Assembly (NCBI GenBank): GCA_027214255.1
Contig: JAPWHL010000027.1
Location: forward strand, 1-53,664
From: Roseovarius aestuarii
GTDB taxonomy: Bacteria; Pseudomonadota; Alphaproteobacteria; Rhodobacterales; Rhodobacteraceae
DNA: 53,664 bases
Direction: 5' to 3'
Shown: positions 43,959 to 52,090 of the stretch, piece after piece
How positions within the stretch are numbered: position 1 is the stretch's first letter
How the letters are laid out: each line of letters starts with the position of its first letter
Translations under genes and position numbers: made by a program
The notes under the pieces: model-generated
Seen by the model: the letters and a program-made list of their open reading frames with translations, nothing else
Told to the model about the DNA's origin: nothing
Database searches by the model: none

Positions 43959-45575
43959 CTAGCCGCCGGCGGCGCGATCTCGCAACACGCCAGTTAACCA
44001 ATCAGGACTCATTTCTGGAACAGACGACAGTAGCAGTTTGGTGTAGCTGTGGTGGGGGGGGCTAAGCACTTGGGCGCGCGTTCCTTGCTCTACAACCCGG
44101 CCTCGATGCATAACAACTATTTCATCCGATATCGCTTTGACGGTAGCCAGATCGTGCGTGATGAACAGATACGAAACCTTTAGATTATCTTGTAAGTTTT
44201 GTAAGAGTTTAAGAATGCCTTCAGCCACAAGCGGGTCCAGCGCCGACGTGATTTCGTCACATACAATTATGTCAGGCTCGGCGGCCAACGCCCGCGCTAT
44301 GCAAATTCTTTGCTTTTCGCCCCCGGACAACTCAGACGGATATCGATCAAGATATTTATCACTCAAACCTATTTGCAACAAAAGCTCTGATACGCGGCGC
44401 TCTTTGGCATCCGCAGCCATATCAAAGTAGAATTCCAGCGGCCGCCCGATGACATCCCTGATCTTCATGCGTGGGTTCAAGGCGACATCTGGCATTTGGT
44501 AAATCATTTGAATACGGCGCAGTATGTCATCGGGGCGATCTTTGTACGACTGCGTCAGAGATTGCCCGTCAAACACAATCTCACCTTGGTTGGCTAGAAG
44601 CAGTCCCGCAATTACCCGCGCAACAGTTGATTTTCCCGAACCGGATTCGCCAACCAATGCGACAGTTCGGCCTTTGGGGATCGAGATACTCACATCATCC
44701 AGAACTTTCACCCCGACACCGTAGCTGGCCGACAGGTTTTTCAGGTCCAGAATGTTTGCCGTCTGTTCCAGTCCAACCAACTTTGGGGCAGTCCCGTGAT
44801 GCACTGACACCAGCGCTCGTGTGTATTCTTCTTTCGGGTTTTGAATGATCTGGCGAGCCTCACCCGTTTCCACTTCGCGACCGTGGCGCAAAACCATTAT
44901 GCGATCTGCAATTTGCGATACAACCGCAAGGTCGTGCGTGATGTAGAGGGCGGCAGAATTGTAGGCCTGAATCGCCGCCCGAATTGCACCAAGCACTTCG
45001 ATCTGAGTTGTCACATCCAATGCGGTGGTTGGTTCATCGAAAATAATCAAGTCTGGCGAGCAAGCCATGGCCATGGCGACCATTGCCCGTTGTAATTGCC
45101 CACCGGAAACCTGATGAGGATATCTGTTCCCGAATGTTTCAGGCTTCGGTAACTGCAATATTTTAAAAAGATCTTTGGCTTTGATCTCGGCACTCTTAAG
45201 GTCCATCACTCCGTGGACAACAGGCGCTTCTACAACTTGTTGCATGATAGTATGCGCAGGGTTGAACGACGCAGCGGCACTTTGTGCAACATATGCGATT
45301 CGACTTCCTCGCAGCTCCCGCAATTGCTTTTCCGGGGCCTTGATCAGATCAATCCCGTCAAAGATGATCGATCCACCGGCTATGCGACAACCGGCCCTTA
45401 CATGCCCCATCGCCGCTATGCCTAAGGTCGATTTCCCAGCGCCGGATTCGCCAATCAAGCCCAGAACCTCACCTTTATTCAGAGAGAAAGAAGCAGCGTC
45501 TACGATGCGCTTCCACTGGCCGTCTTGATACCCTTCGGCAACAAAGTTTGTCATGGAGAGCAATGGTTCAGACAT
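43959..45575 (-). CDS. dipeptide-type ABC transporter, fused double ATPase (DppD-DppF)
   Basis: A 538-residue protein with two complete ATPase halves in tandem. Half one has Walker A GESGAGKST and signature VSGGQLQRAMVAMAMA with DLIIFDEPTTALD. Half two has GESGSGKST, LSGGEKQRICIARALA and DIIVCDEITSALDP. Such DppDF fusions energise nickel/peptide/opine-class importers. ATG 45575 follows AAAGGAA; the frame to 45650 overlaps the upstream permease. It is the last gene of the minus-strand arm. The usual oligopeptide C-terminal extension after half one is short. Confidence 0.93.
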   Translation of the reverse strand: MSEPLLSMTNFVAEGYQDGQWKRIVDAASFSLNKGEVLGLIGESGAGKSTLGIAAMGHVRAGCRIAGGSIIFDGIDLIKAPEKQLRELRGSRIAYVAQSAAASFNPAHTIMQQVVEAPVVHGVMDLKSAEIKAKDLFKILQLPKPETFGNRYPHQVSGGQLQRAMVAMAMACSPDLIIFDEPTTALDVTTQIEVLGAIRAAIQAYNSAALYITHDLAVVSQIADRIMVLRHGREVETGEARQIIQNPKEEYTRALVSVHHGTAPKLVGLEQTANILDLKNLSASYGVGVKVLDDVSISIPKGRTVALVGESGSGKSTVARVIAGLLLANQGEIVFDGQSLTQSYKDRPDDILRRIQMIYQMPDVALNPRMKIRDVIGRPLEFYFDMAADAKERRVSELLLQIGLSDKYLDRYPSELSGGEKQRICIARALAAEPDIIVCDEITSALDPLVAEGILKLLQNLQDNLKVSYLFITHDLATVKAISDEIVVMHRGRVVEQGTRAQVLSPPHHSYTKLLLSSVPEMSPDWLTGVLRDRAAGG

Positions 45576-45597
45576 GAAGGTTCCTTTGCATGGCCTG

Positions 45598-46458
45598 TTA
45601 TCTACCGGGGCGGATGCTGGAGGTGAGTTGTAAAAACCAATCGACCACAAGATTCACGCCAACTGTCAAAAAGGCGATAGCAGCCGCAGGGATCAATGGG
45701 ATCACGATGCCAAAGGCAATACCTTGGGCGTTTTCACGTACCATGCTGCCCCAATCTGCCGAAGGGGGCTGGATGCCCAACCCTAAAAAACTGAGCGCTG
45801 CGATAAACAGGAAAACAAAACAGAACCTTAGCCCAAATTCAGCGACCAAAGGAGGCAGTGTATTGGGCATGATTTCACGGCGAATAATCCACCACAGCCC
45901 TTCGCCCCGCAATTTGGAGACTTCTACATACTCCATGATCTCGACGTCCATCGCAATGGCGCGCGAAATCCGAAACACCCGTGTTGAATCCAGCAAGGCA
46001 ATCACAACAATCAAAACATGGATTTCCGTGCCTAGTACAGACAGGATCATCAACGCGAAAATAAGTGTAGGGATCGCCATGATCACTTCAAAGGAGCGAC
46101 TGAGAACTTGATCGACCCAGCCGCGCAATGTTGCGGCAAGGAACCCCAAAGACATACCAACTGCAAATGCAAGGAAGGTCGTAACCAATGCGATCCCGAT
46201 GGTATTTCGCGCACCGTACAAAAGACGCGTCAGAATATCCCGCCCGATATGGTCGGTTCCTAAAAGTGTCGGTGGGTTGTGTTGAGGTGCGGATGCATCC
46301 CAAAACCCATTCTCCCATGGCGCGCCCACAGTTTGCGTCTCGCCATAGGGCGCAATGAACGGGGCAAAAACTGCCGCAAGCAAATTGAAGGCAATGATCA
46401 GTATGCCGATCTTAGCTGACATAGGGGCCCTTATCAAAGCGGGCCAAAAGTTATGCAT
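45598..46458 (-). CDS. dipeptide-type ABC transporter permease (DppC)
   Basis: A 286-residue permease with six membrane segments. The first lies at about residues 18-36, followed by the DppC-type cytoplasmic/periplasmic signature LLGTDHIGRDILTRLLYGAR. The ATPase-contact loop is EYVEVSKLRGEGLWWIIRRE. It pairs with the DppB-type permease encoded just upstream (10-base gap) and with the fused ATPase downstream (22-base gap). Confidence 0.93.
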   Translation of the reverse strand: MHNFWPALIRAPMSAKIGILIIAFNLLAAVFAPFIAPYGETQTVGAPWENGFWDASAPQHNPPTLLGTDHIGRDILTRLLYGARNTIGIALVTTFLAFAVGMSLGFLAATLRGWVDQVLSRSFEVIMAIPTLIFALMILSVLGTEIHVLIVVIALLDSTRVFRISRAIAMDVEIMEYVEVSKLRGEGLWWIIRREIMPNTLPPLVAEFGLRFCFVFLFIAALSFLGLGIQPPSADWGSMVRENAQGIAFGIVIPLIPAAAIAFLTVGVNLVVDWFLQLTSSIRPGR

Positions 46459-46468
46459 TATTCTGCCC

Positions 46469-47425
46469 TCACTTTGGATTTCTCAACTTGGGGTTGGTCA
46501 CAATGGACAGAACGTCGGCCAATAAGTTCAGGGAAACATATGCAGAAGCGAAGATCAGAACGCTTGCCTGAACAACCGGTACATCCCGGTTTGACACCGC
46601 ATCGACAAGGAGTTGGCCCAACCCCGGATAGACAAACACAACCTCAATCACCACGGAGCCTACGATCATGAATGCAAGGTTCATGACGATCACGTTGATC
46701 ACAGGCGATAGAGCATTTGGCAAAGCATGACGCACGACAATGCGCCATGGTGACAGCCCTTTGAGAAGCGCCATCTCGATGTAGGGGGCCGAGATCACGT
46801 TCAGAATTGCCGCGCGTGTCAGGCGCATCATATGCGCGACCGAAATCAATGTTAGCGTGAGTGCAGGCAGGGCCACCGCGTTCAGTTTGCTCCATAACGT
46901 CATGTCTGGTGAAATACGCGAAAAGCTTGGGAAGATTTGGTATTCGACCGAAAACCAGAGGATTAAGATGTAGGCTATGAAAAATTCAGGAAACGAGATT
47001 GCGGAAAGCGTCGAGATTGAGATGAACTTATCAACCCAGCGGTCCCGATAAAGGACCGAGACCACCCCTAGGAACAAAGCAAGAGGAACTGCCAATACCG
47101 CAGAGACACCTGCTAGGAAAAATGTGTTCCCTAGCCGCGCGCTCAATAGCTCGGAAATTGGGCGGCCGCTGGCAAGGGACTCTCCTAGATTGCCGGTCAA
47201 CACATTTTCCAGCCAGTCCAGATATCGCACATATGCGGGCTGATCCAAGCCAAGCTTCGCACGCAAGGCAGCAGTGTTTTCTTCTGTAGCAGCTTGCCCA
47301 AGAATGGTTTGGGCCAAGTCCCCCGGTAGGGCCTCAACCCCCCAAAACACAATCAAAGAGATAATCACCAAGGTCAAAACCCCAAAAGCGAGGCGCTTGA
47401 AGATCATTGTGGGGAGCCGGTCCAT
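46469..47425 (-). CDS. dipeptide-type ABC transporter permease (DppB)
   Basis: A 318-residue permease with the N-terminal membrane helix at about residues 10-30 and the DppB hallmark segment LGLDQPAYVRYLDWLENVLT. The coupling loop is EMALLKGLSPWRIVVRHALP. It follows the amidase gene by 19 bases, so amidase and importer are made from one transcript. ATG 47425 has a modest AAGAAAG ribosome site. Confidence 0.93.
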   Translation of the reverse strand: MDRLPTMIFKRLAFGVLTLVIISLIVFWGVEALPGDLAQTILGQAATEENTAALRAKLGLDQPAYVRYLDWLENVLTGNLGESLASGRPISELLSARLGNTFFLAGVSAVLAVPLALFLGVVSVLYRDRWVDKFISISTLSAISFPEFFIAYILILWFSVEYQIFPSFSRISPDMTLWSKLNAVALPALTLTLISVAHMMRLTRAAILNVISAPYIEMALLKGLSPWRIVVRHALPNALSPVINVIVMNLAFMIVGSVVIEVVFVYPGLGQLLVDAVSNRDVPVVQASVLIFASAYVSLNLLADVLSIVTNPKLRNPK

Positions 47426-47444
47426 TATGCTTCTTTCTTGATGA

Positions 47445-48887
47445 TTAGGGTTGGACTAAGTTCGATGCGTGAACTGGCGGTATGCGTCCGGCCCAGGGTA
47501 ATGCTTGCTCAAGTATCCCACCTATAGAGAATAGGCTTGCCTCATCTCCGAACCTCGCAGCAAATTGAACGCCTATTGGCAGGCCATTGGTGCTTTGGTG
47601 TAACGGCAGAGAAAGTGCAGGTTGGCCCGTCACGTTGAACAGCGGCAGGAAAACACCTAGTTTTGATACTTGTTCATTCCATGTATAAGGGTCGACGGGC
47701 CCAGCAGGATTACAATCAAGCGCACCAATTTTGGGAGCGGGCCCAAGGCAAGTAGGTATAACCAGAAGATCATACTCCTCAAAAAATGCACCCGCCTGAC
47801 GGTTAACTGTATTAAAGACATCAAGCGCATCTAAGATGTCTGTCGCGGCAAGGCGCTTGCCCGCTTCGTAAAACGCCCATGTGGCAGATTGCAGGTTTTC
47901 AGGTGATGGGGTGCGTCCCAAACTGTGGCCAAGCGAGTCACAGCTCTGGGCCACTGCCGTACAGGAAACCGTCAACGCAGCACGCATCAGTTGATCATAA
48001 TTTATGTTTGGACGGGCCTCTTCTATACTGTGCCCTTCGCCTTCTAGAACTGTCAGTGCTTTTTTAACGCCAGCCTCGACCTCGGGATCGCATGATCGTA
48101 CCCAAGGTGTGGTTGAATATGCAATGCGCATGGGCTGAGGCGCACGTGCGAGAGCGTCAATATAGGGCATTTGTGGAGGGGGAATGATATAAGGATCACC
48201 GGTACCAGCCCCCTGAACAGCATCCAACACCGCCGCGCAGTCGCGTAATGTGCGGGTCACAGCAAATGTGGTCGCAAGGCCATTCAAGCTTTCGCCCTGA
48301 TTGGGACCCGCAGGAAGTCGCCCTCGTGTAGGCTTGAGCCCGACCAGTCCGCTATGGGATGCTGGGCTTCGGATCGAACCACCCCCATCGCCTGCGGTCG
48401 CAATTGGAACCGCTCCTGCTGCGACCATAGCGCAAGACCCGCCACTGGATCCGCCAGGGGTATGATCAAGATTCCAAGGGTTGCGGGAAATGCCAGTCAC
48501 TGTGTTTTCTGTAACTCCTGCCAAGCCAAATTCAGGAGTGTTTGTACGGCCCATATTGTTGAAACCAGCGGCACGAAACCGTGAGAAAGCAAGGCTATCT
48601 TCGGTACTCAGATGACCTATCGCTAACTTGCTGCCCATTTCACACAAGACACCACGCTCTTCACAGCCAAGGTCCTTGTTTAAAATAGGGACGCCGGAAA
48701 ATGGACCATCCTCAACCCGGGCTGCTGCGCGTTCGGGGAAAACTTGGGCGGTTGCGTTCAGCTTTGCATTGACACTCTCGATCGCTTCCAGCGCCAGCGT
48801 TGCCAGTTCTTTGGCAGATACATCCTTATTCGCGATAAGCTGCGCCAAGCCTACTGCATCAAAACGCGTATATTCATCTAGATGCAT
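47445..48887 (-). CDS. amidase (amidase-signature family)
   Basis: A 480-residue amidase. ATG 48887 is chosen with GGAGGG upstream; the frame to 48965 lacks one. The Ser-cisSer-Lys triad is visible: Lys in [13 protein letters not shown], and the Gly/Ser-rich signature [20 protein letters not shown] followed by [20 protein letters not shown] with the nucleophile Ser. The family hydrolyses linear amides, and some members act on half-amides made by cyclic-amide hydrolases. It is the first gene after the IclR regulator on this strand and lies before the importer genes. No GatA-type partner genes are near. Confidence 0.93.
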   Translation of the reverse strand: MHLDEYTRFDAVGLAQLIANKDVSAKELATLALEAIESVNAKLNATAQVFPERAAARVEDGPFSGVPILNKDLGCEERGVLCEMGSKLAIGHLSTEDSLAFSRFRAAGFNNMGRTNTPEFGLAGVTENTVTGISRNPWNLDHTPGGSSGGSCAMVAAGAVPIATAGDGGGSIRSPASHSGLVGLKPTRGRLPAGPNQGESLNGLATTFAVTRTLRDCAAVLDAVQGAGTGDPYIIPPPQMPYIDALARAPQPMRIAYSTTPWVRSCDPEVEAGVKKALTVLEGEGHSIEEARPNINYDQLMRAALTVSCTAVAQSCDSLGHSLGRTPSPENLQSATWAFYEAGKRLAATDILDALDVFNTVNRQAGAFFEEYDLLVIPTCLGPAPKIGALDCNPAGPVDPYTWNEQVSKLGVFLPLFNVTGQPALSLPLHQSTNGLPIGVQFAARFGDEASLFSIGGILEQALPWAGRIPPVHASNLVQP

Positions 48888-48997
48888 TCGAAACTGCCCT
48901 CCGCGGCAACGATAACTGGAGGCAACGGAATTGCCTCTCAACAAATCTCTGTTGTCTCCAAACAACCAATTCTGCCAAACGAAGCAGTTGGTAGGAG

Positions 48998-49034
48998 AGT
49001 TCCATTGTGTGGAACTATCATTCCGTTTAATGGA
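48998..49034 (-). promoter_or_regulatory. double IclR-type operator before the amidase operon
   Basis: AGTTCCA-N5-TGGAACT (48998-49016) is a perfect dyad, read also as GTTCC-N7-GGAAC (48999-49015). A weaker copy TTCC-GTTTAAT-GGA (49021-49034) has its centre about 21 bases away, two helical turns. The same GTTCC-N7-GGAAC pattern occurs before the binding-protein gene (50222-50238). Confidence 0.6.
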
Positions 49035-49044
49035 TCATTGATTT

Positions 49045-49074
49045 TGTTTAGGATGCCTTCGAGCAAGCTGTCAA
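49045..49074 (-). promoter_or_regulatory. candidate promoter of the amidase-ABC operon
   Basis: On the minus strand, TTGACA (49074 to 49069), an 18-base spacer and TAAACA (49050 to 49045). The -35 is consensus, the -10 matches three of six. The start point would fall near 49037, just before the double operator, which fits repression. The rest of 48888-49192 holds no gene. Confidence 0.45.
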
Positions 49075-49127
49075 TCATGAATTGAACCGACGCGTGGCCG
49101 TATCGCCGCGTACGGCAGCTCAAATAT

Positions 49128-49149
49128 CTGCCTGTACTGGTACAGGCAG
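49128..49149 (-). terminator. palindrome after the IclR gene
   Basis: CTGCCTGTAC (49128-49137) and GTACAGGCAG (49140-49149) are perfect inverted repeats, giving a 9 bp stem with a 4-base loop, 43 bases past the iclR stop. On the minus strand it is followed by ATATTTGAG, a weak T tract. Terminator is the best reading; a regulator site is possible. Confidence 0.5.
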
Positions 49150-49192
49150 AACCGGGCTTGTCGTGGTCAACAATCGAATTTTGTTTGGTAAG

Positions 49193-49963
49193 TTAGGCTG
49201 TGTAGCCCATTTTCTGAGAGATTTGCGTGGCGGATGTGTTTAAGGAATCTTTCCAGCCCAGCAACGTCTCGGCGTCTGTTCTAAAAACGGGTGCCCAAAT
49301 ATTGAGCGCAGCAATCACACGTCCCTCAAAATCAAAAATAGGTGCTGCTATCCCGCGCACCAACTCATGCTGTTCCCTATCGCTATAAGAAAAACCGGAT
49401 TGCTTGATGCGAGTCAGCTCTTCTGCGAACTCTGCGGGATCAGTGATGGTAAAATCTGTAAATCGCTTTAGATCGATATCGTTCAAGATCTCTTGCAGGG
49501 TTGCTTCCGGCAAGAAGGCTAACATGACCTTGCCAACCGCAGTGCAATGGGCCGCTTCTCGGTCACCGATCTGGCTAGCCGAAATGTTGAGCTGCTGATT
49601 GCTATCTGTCGCTCGTACATAGACAACGTCCATGCCATCGCGAACAGCAAGCGACACCTGCTCCGCAACTTGCGCATGTAACCGTTCCATTTCATCAACA
49701 GCTACATTTGCAACCTCAATATTATTCCAGGTTTTGGACGCCCAAGTCATTACTTTCAGACCGAGGCTGTATTTTTGGGTTTGTTCGTCAAACGAAACCA
49801 AGCCTTCACGGACAAGCGATGCCAACAGCCTGTGGCTGGTGCTTTTCGGAAGGCCGGCAGATTTGACGAGATCAACGAACCGCATGGCACCTTTGGCACG
49901 GCTCAACGCGTCAATCAACGCTACTGATTTGTGCAGGACATCTCTTTGCGGAGTAGCAGTCAT
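49193..49963 (-). CDS. IclR family transcriptional regulator
   Basis: A 256-residue regulator. Winged-helix N-terminus: SVALIDALSRAKGAMRFVDL, then GLPKSTSHRLLASLVREGLV. Effector domain: LHAQVAEQVSLAVRDGMDVV, AAHCTAVGKVMLAFLP, LVRGIAAPIFDFEGRVIAAL. It sits between the amidase-importer arm and the divergent binding-protein arm. GTTCC-N7-GGAAC dyads lie in front of both arms, so it probably controls both, most simply as a repressor released by the transported compound or its product. The ribosome site is weak, in keeping with low expression. Confidence 0.92.
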   Translation of the reverse strand: MTATPQRDVLHKSVALIDALSRAKGAMRFVDLVKSAGLPKSTSHRLLASLVREGLVSFDEQTQKYSLGLKVMTWASKTWNNIEVANVAVDEMERLHAQVAEQVSLAVRDGMDVVYVRATDSNQQLNISASQIGDREAAHCTAVGKVMLAFLPEATLQEILNDIDLKRFTDFTITDPAEFAEELTRIKQSGFSYSDREQHELVRGIAAPIFDFEGRVIAALNIWAPVFRTDAETLLGWKDSLNTSATQISQKMGYTA

Positions 49964-50165
49964 AAGTGTTCGCAGCCTTCGTTCAAGTCGCCGATTGATG
50001 TCTGCGGCATAGGTAGCGGCCCTGACACCTTCATTGCAAGAGATCGCCTGTAAGAAAGTAATGTCCGGCCCGTGTAGCTCTGCAAAAGCCCAGATCGAAA
50101 GGGTGCCTAAATAATAGGCATACTCTCGCGAAAAGCCGTGCCTGCGACTCTTGGTTAGAAATTCG

Positions 50166-50194
50166 TTGACACAAAACTACGGCATTCGTATGTT
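50166..50194 (+). promoter_or_regulatory. promoter of the binding-protein operon
   Basis: TTGACA (50166-50171), an exact 17-base spacer and TATGTT (50189-50194), four of six at the -10. The start point would be near 50201, with the operator dyads 10-35 bases downstream of it. Confidence 0.6.
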
Positions 50195-50209
50195 TTGGTA
50201 ATTCTACTT

Positions 50210-50238
50210 AACGGGACTTAAGTTCCGTTAGAGGGAAC
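50210..50238 (+). promoter_or_regulatory. overlapping operator dyads before the binding-protein gene
   Basis: AACGGGACTT/AAGTTCCGTT (50210-50229) is a 20-base palindrome with one mismatched pair. GTTCC-GTTAGAG-GGAAC (50222-50238) overlaps it and has the same arms and spacing as the site before the amidase operon. The centres are about one helical turn apart. Confidence 0.6.
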
Positions 50239-50424
50239 AATAGAGAGGCTTGCGCCCTACCTGGGGCGCAATTCGTTGAAATAGCTGTGCTGTGTCGCCG
50301 CGCTGATTTGGCATCTACACTCCATTTGTGAAGACACACGCAAATGCGACCAATCTTCGTGTCCAAAGGGCACGCTCCACACCATCCCCGTTGATGGCTG
50401 CACCGTTACCTAAGGAGAATGCGA

Positions 50425-52014
50425 ATGATCGACTTCAAAAGAATGAAAGACCCGGCCAACCGCGCCCAACCAACGCGGCGCGAATTTATTTCCAAAGCGC
50501 TCGCGATGGGCATCACCTTGCCCGCTGCGATTTCTATGGCAGACAAATCTGCCTTTGCAGCGACGCCGAAAACAGGCGGGCGCATGCGTCTTGGCCTTGG
50601 GCTTGGATCAACGACAAACACCTTGGACCCGGCCACTTTCGAAGACACTTATATGCAGGTTGTAGGCTTTGGCTTGCGCAACTGCCTGACTGAAATCAGC
50701 AATGAAGACGAACTGATACCTGAACTCGCTGAAAGCTGGGAAGCTTCGGATGATGCAACCGAATGGACGTTCAAACTGAGAAAAGGCATCGAATTCCATA
50801 GCGGTAAAACGATGGATGCGCAGGATGTGATCGCATCATTGCAACACCATCTAGGCGAGGGATCAACTTCGCTGGTGTACAGCATTCTTGAACCCATCAC
50901 TCAAATCACTGCTGATGATGCCCACACGGTTACTATCAAGCTATCCAACGGCAATGCGGATTTCCCATACCTCCTCAGCGATTATCACATTGCGATCATG
51001 CCTGCTCGCGATGGTGTGGTAGATTGGAAATCGGGCGACGGTACGGGTGCGTATAAGCTTACAAGCTTTGAACCCGGTATTAGCACTACAATGGTGCGAA
51101 ATGAAAACTACTGGAAAGAAGGCTACGGTCATTTTGACGAAGTGGAAGTCCTCTCTATAATTGATACCAACGCCCGCACCAGCGCGCTGATTTCAGGCGA
51201 GATTGACGCTATGGACCGTGTTGATTTGAAAACAGCGGATCTTATGGGCAAGCGTCCGGGGATCAACCTGAAAGAAACCCAAGGCACGCTGCACTACGTC
51301 TATTCCATGTTTACAGACACCGGTCCATTCAACGACCCCGACGTGCGTCTGGCCTTGAAATACGGCATTGATCGCGAAGACCTGCTGGACAAGCTCCTGT
51401 TCGGCCACGGCTATGTCGGCAATGACCACCCCATCGGTAAATCCAACAAATACTATGCCGCCGACTTGCCTCAGCGCCCCTACGATCCGGACAAGGCGAA
51501 GTATCACCTCAAAAAGGCCGGCTTGACAGAACTGACCGTCCCACTCAGCGCGGCTGAATCAGCGTTTTCAGGTGCTACGGACGGGGCCTTGCTTTATAAA
51601 GAGCATGCTGCGAAGGCCGGTATCACTATTGATGTAACCCGCGAACCCAATGACGGGTACTGGGCAAATGTCTGGGGTACCAAGCCATTCGTTGCATCGT
51701 ACTGGAGTGGCCGCGTTACGGAAGATTGGGTTTTCTCCTCGATCTACGCCGAAGGCGTTTCGTTGAATGAAACCCACTGGGCGAACCCGCGCTTTAACGA
51801 TCTGCTTAAACAGGCACGGTCCGAACAAGACACTACTAAGCGCGGCGAGATGTATTTCGAGATGCAGCAACTGTGCAGCGATGATGGCGGCGTTATCGCG
51901 CCTGTCTTTTCCAATTACGTTTTTGCCACCAGCGACAAGGTTGCCCACAATCGGATGTCGGCGGCATGGGATATGGACGGTATTAAGTGCTTGGAGCGTT
52001 GGTGGTTCGCTTAA
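50425..52014 (+). CDS. dipeptide-type ABC transporter substrate-binding protein (DppA-like)
   Basis: A 529-residue cluster C (SBP_bac_5) periplasmic binding protein. ATG 50425 is seven bases from AAGGAG; ATG 50419 is too close to it. The leader has a twin-arginine motif (PTRREFISKALAMG) and ends near AFAA, so Tat export is likely. Family segments are LIPELAESWEASDDATEWTF, LRKGIEFHSGKTMDAQDVIA, GTGAYKLTSFEPG and DPDVRLALKYGIDREDLLDK. It is the only binding protein for the DppBC-DF importer encoded on the divergent arm. The ligand is unknown, perhaps a cyclic amide or N-acyl compound given the hydrolases alongside. Confidence 0.93.
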   Translation: MIDFKRMKDPANRAQPTRREFISKALAMGITLPAAISMADKSAFAATPKTGGRMRLGLGLGSTTNTLDPATFEDTYMQVVGFGLRNCLTEISNEDELIPELAESWEASDDATEWTFKLRKGIEFHSGKTMDAQDVIASLQHHLGEGSTSLVYSILEPITQITADDAHTVTIKLSNGNADFPYLLSDYHIAIMPARDGVVDWKSGDGTGAYKLTSFEPGISTTMVRNENYWKEGYGHFDEVEVLSIIDTNARTSALISGEIDAMDRVDLKTADLMGKRPGINLKETQGTLHYVYSMFTDTGPFNDPDVRLALKYGIDREDLLDKLLFGHGYVGNDHPIGKSNKYYAADLPQRPYDPDKAKYHLKKAGLTELTVPLSAAESAFSGATDGALLYKEHAAKAGITIDVTREPNDGYWANVWGTKPFVASYWSGRVTEDWVFSSIYAEGVSLNETHWANPRFNDLLKQARSEQDTTKRGEMYFEMQQLCSDDGGVIAPVFSNYVFATSDKVAHNRMSAAWDMDGIKCLERWWFA

Positions 52015-52024
52015 TTTGATCGCT

Positions 52025-52055
52025 TGTTCGGACGCGTTTGCTTCGCGCCCGAACA
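52025..52055 (+). terminator. attenuator-like hairpin between binding-protein and M24 genes
   Basis: TGTTCGG-A-CGCG (52025-52036) pairs with CGCG-C-CCGAACA (52044-52055), a 12-position stem with one A.C mismatch and a 7-base loop. No T tract follows, so it probably stabilises the binding-protein message and reduces the downstream gene. Confidence 0.55.
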
Positions 52056-52090
52056 CCCAGCACACCTAAAATGCCTTAGGAAATTGAACT

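Larger units (their letters stand above)
49964..50424. other. 461-base divergent control region
   Basis: Holds no credible gene. Noted elements are TGCCTA-N5-TAGGCA (50104-50120), which contains a minus-strand TATTAT and may be the IclR gene's own promoter or operator, then the plus-strand promoter (50166-50194), the operator cluster (50210-50238) and a leader of roughly 220 bases before the binding-protein start. Confidence 0.5.

Noticed and set aside
43911..43997. 28-residue frame (MADYTGSRVLKQLKDVLAAG...) after tRNA-Leu
   Set aside because: Too short to identify, and its end overlaps the ABC ATPase gene antisense. It may be a gene-start relic, so it is kept only as a hint for the island edge.
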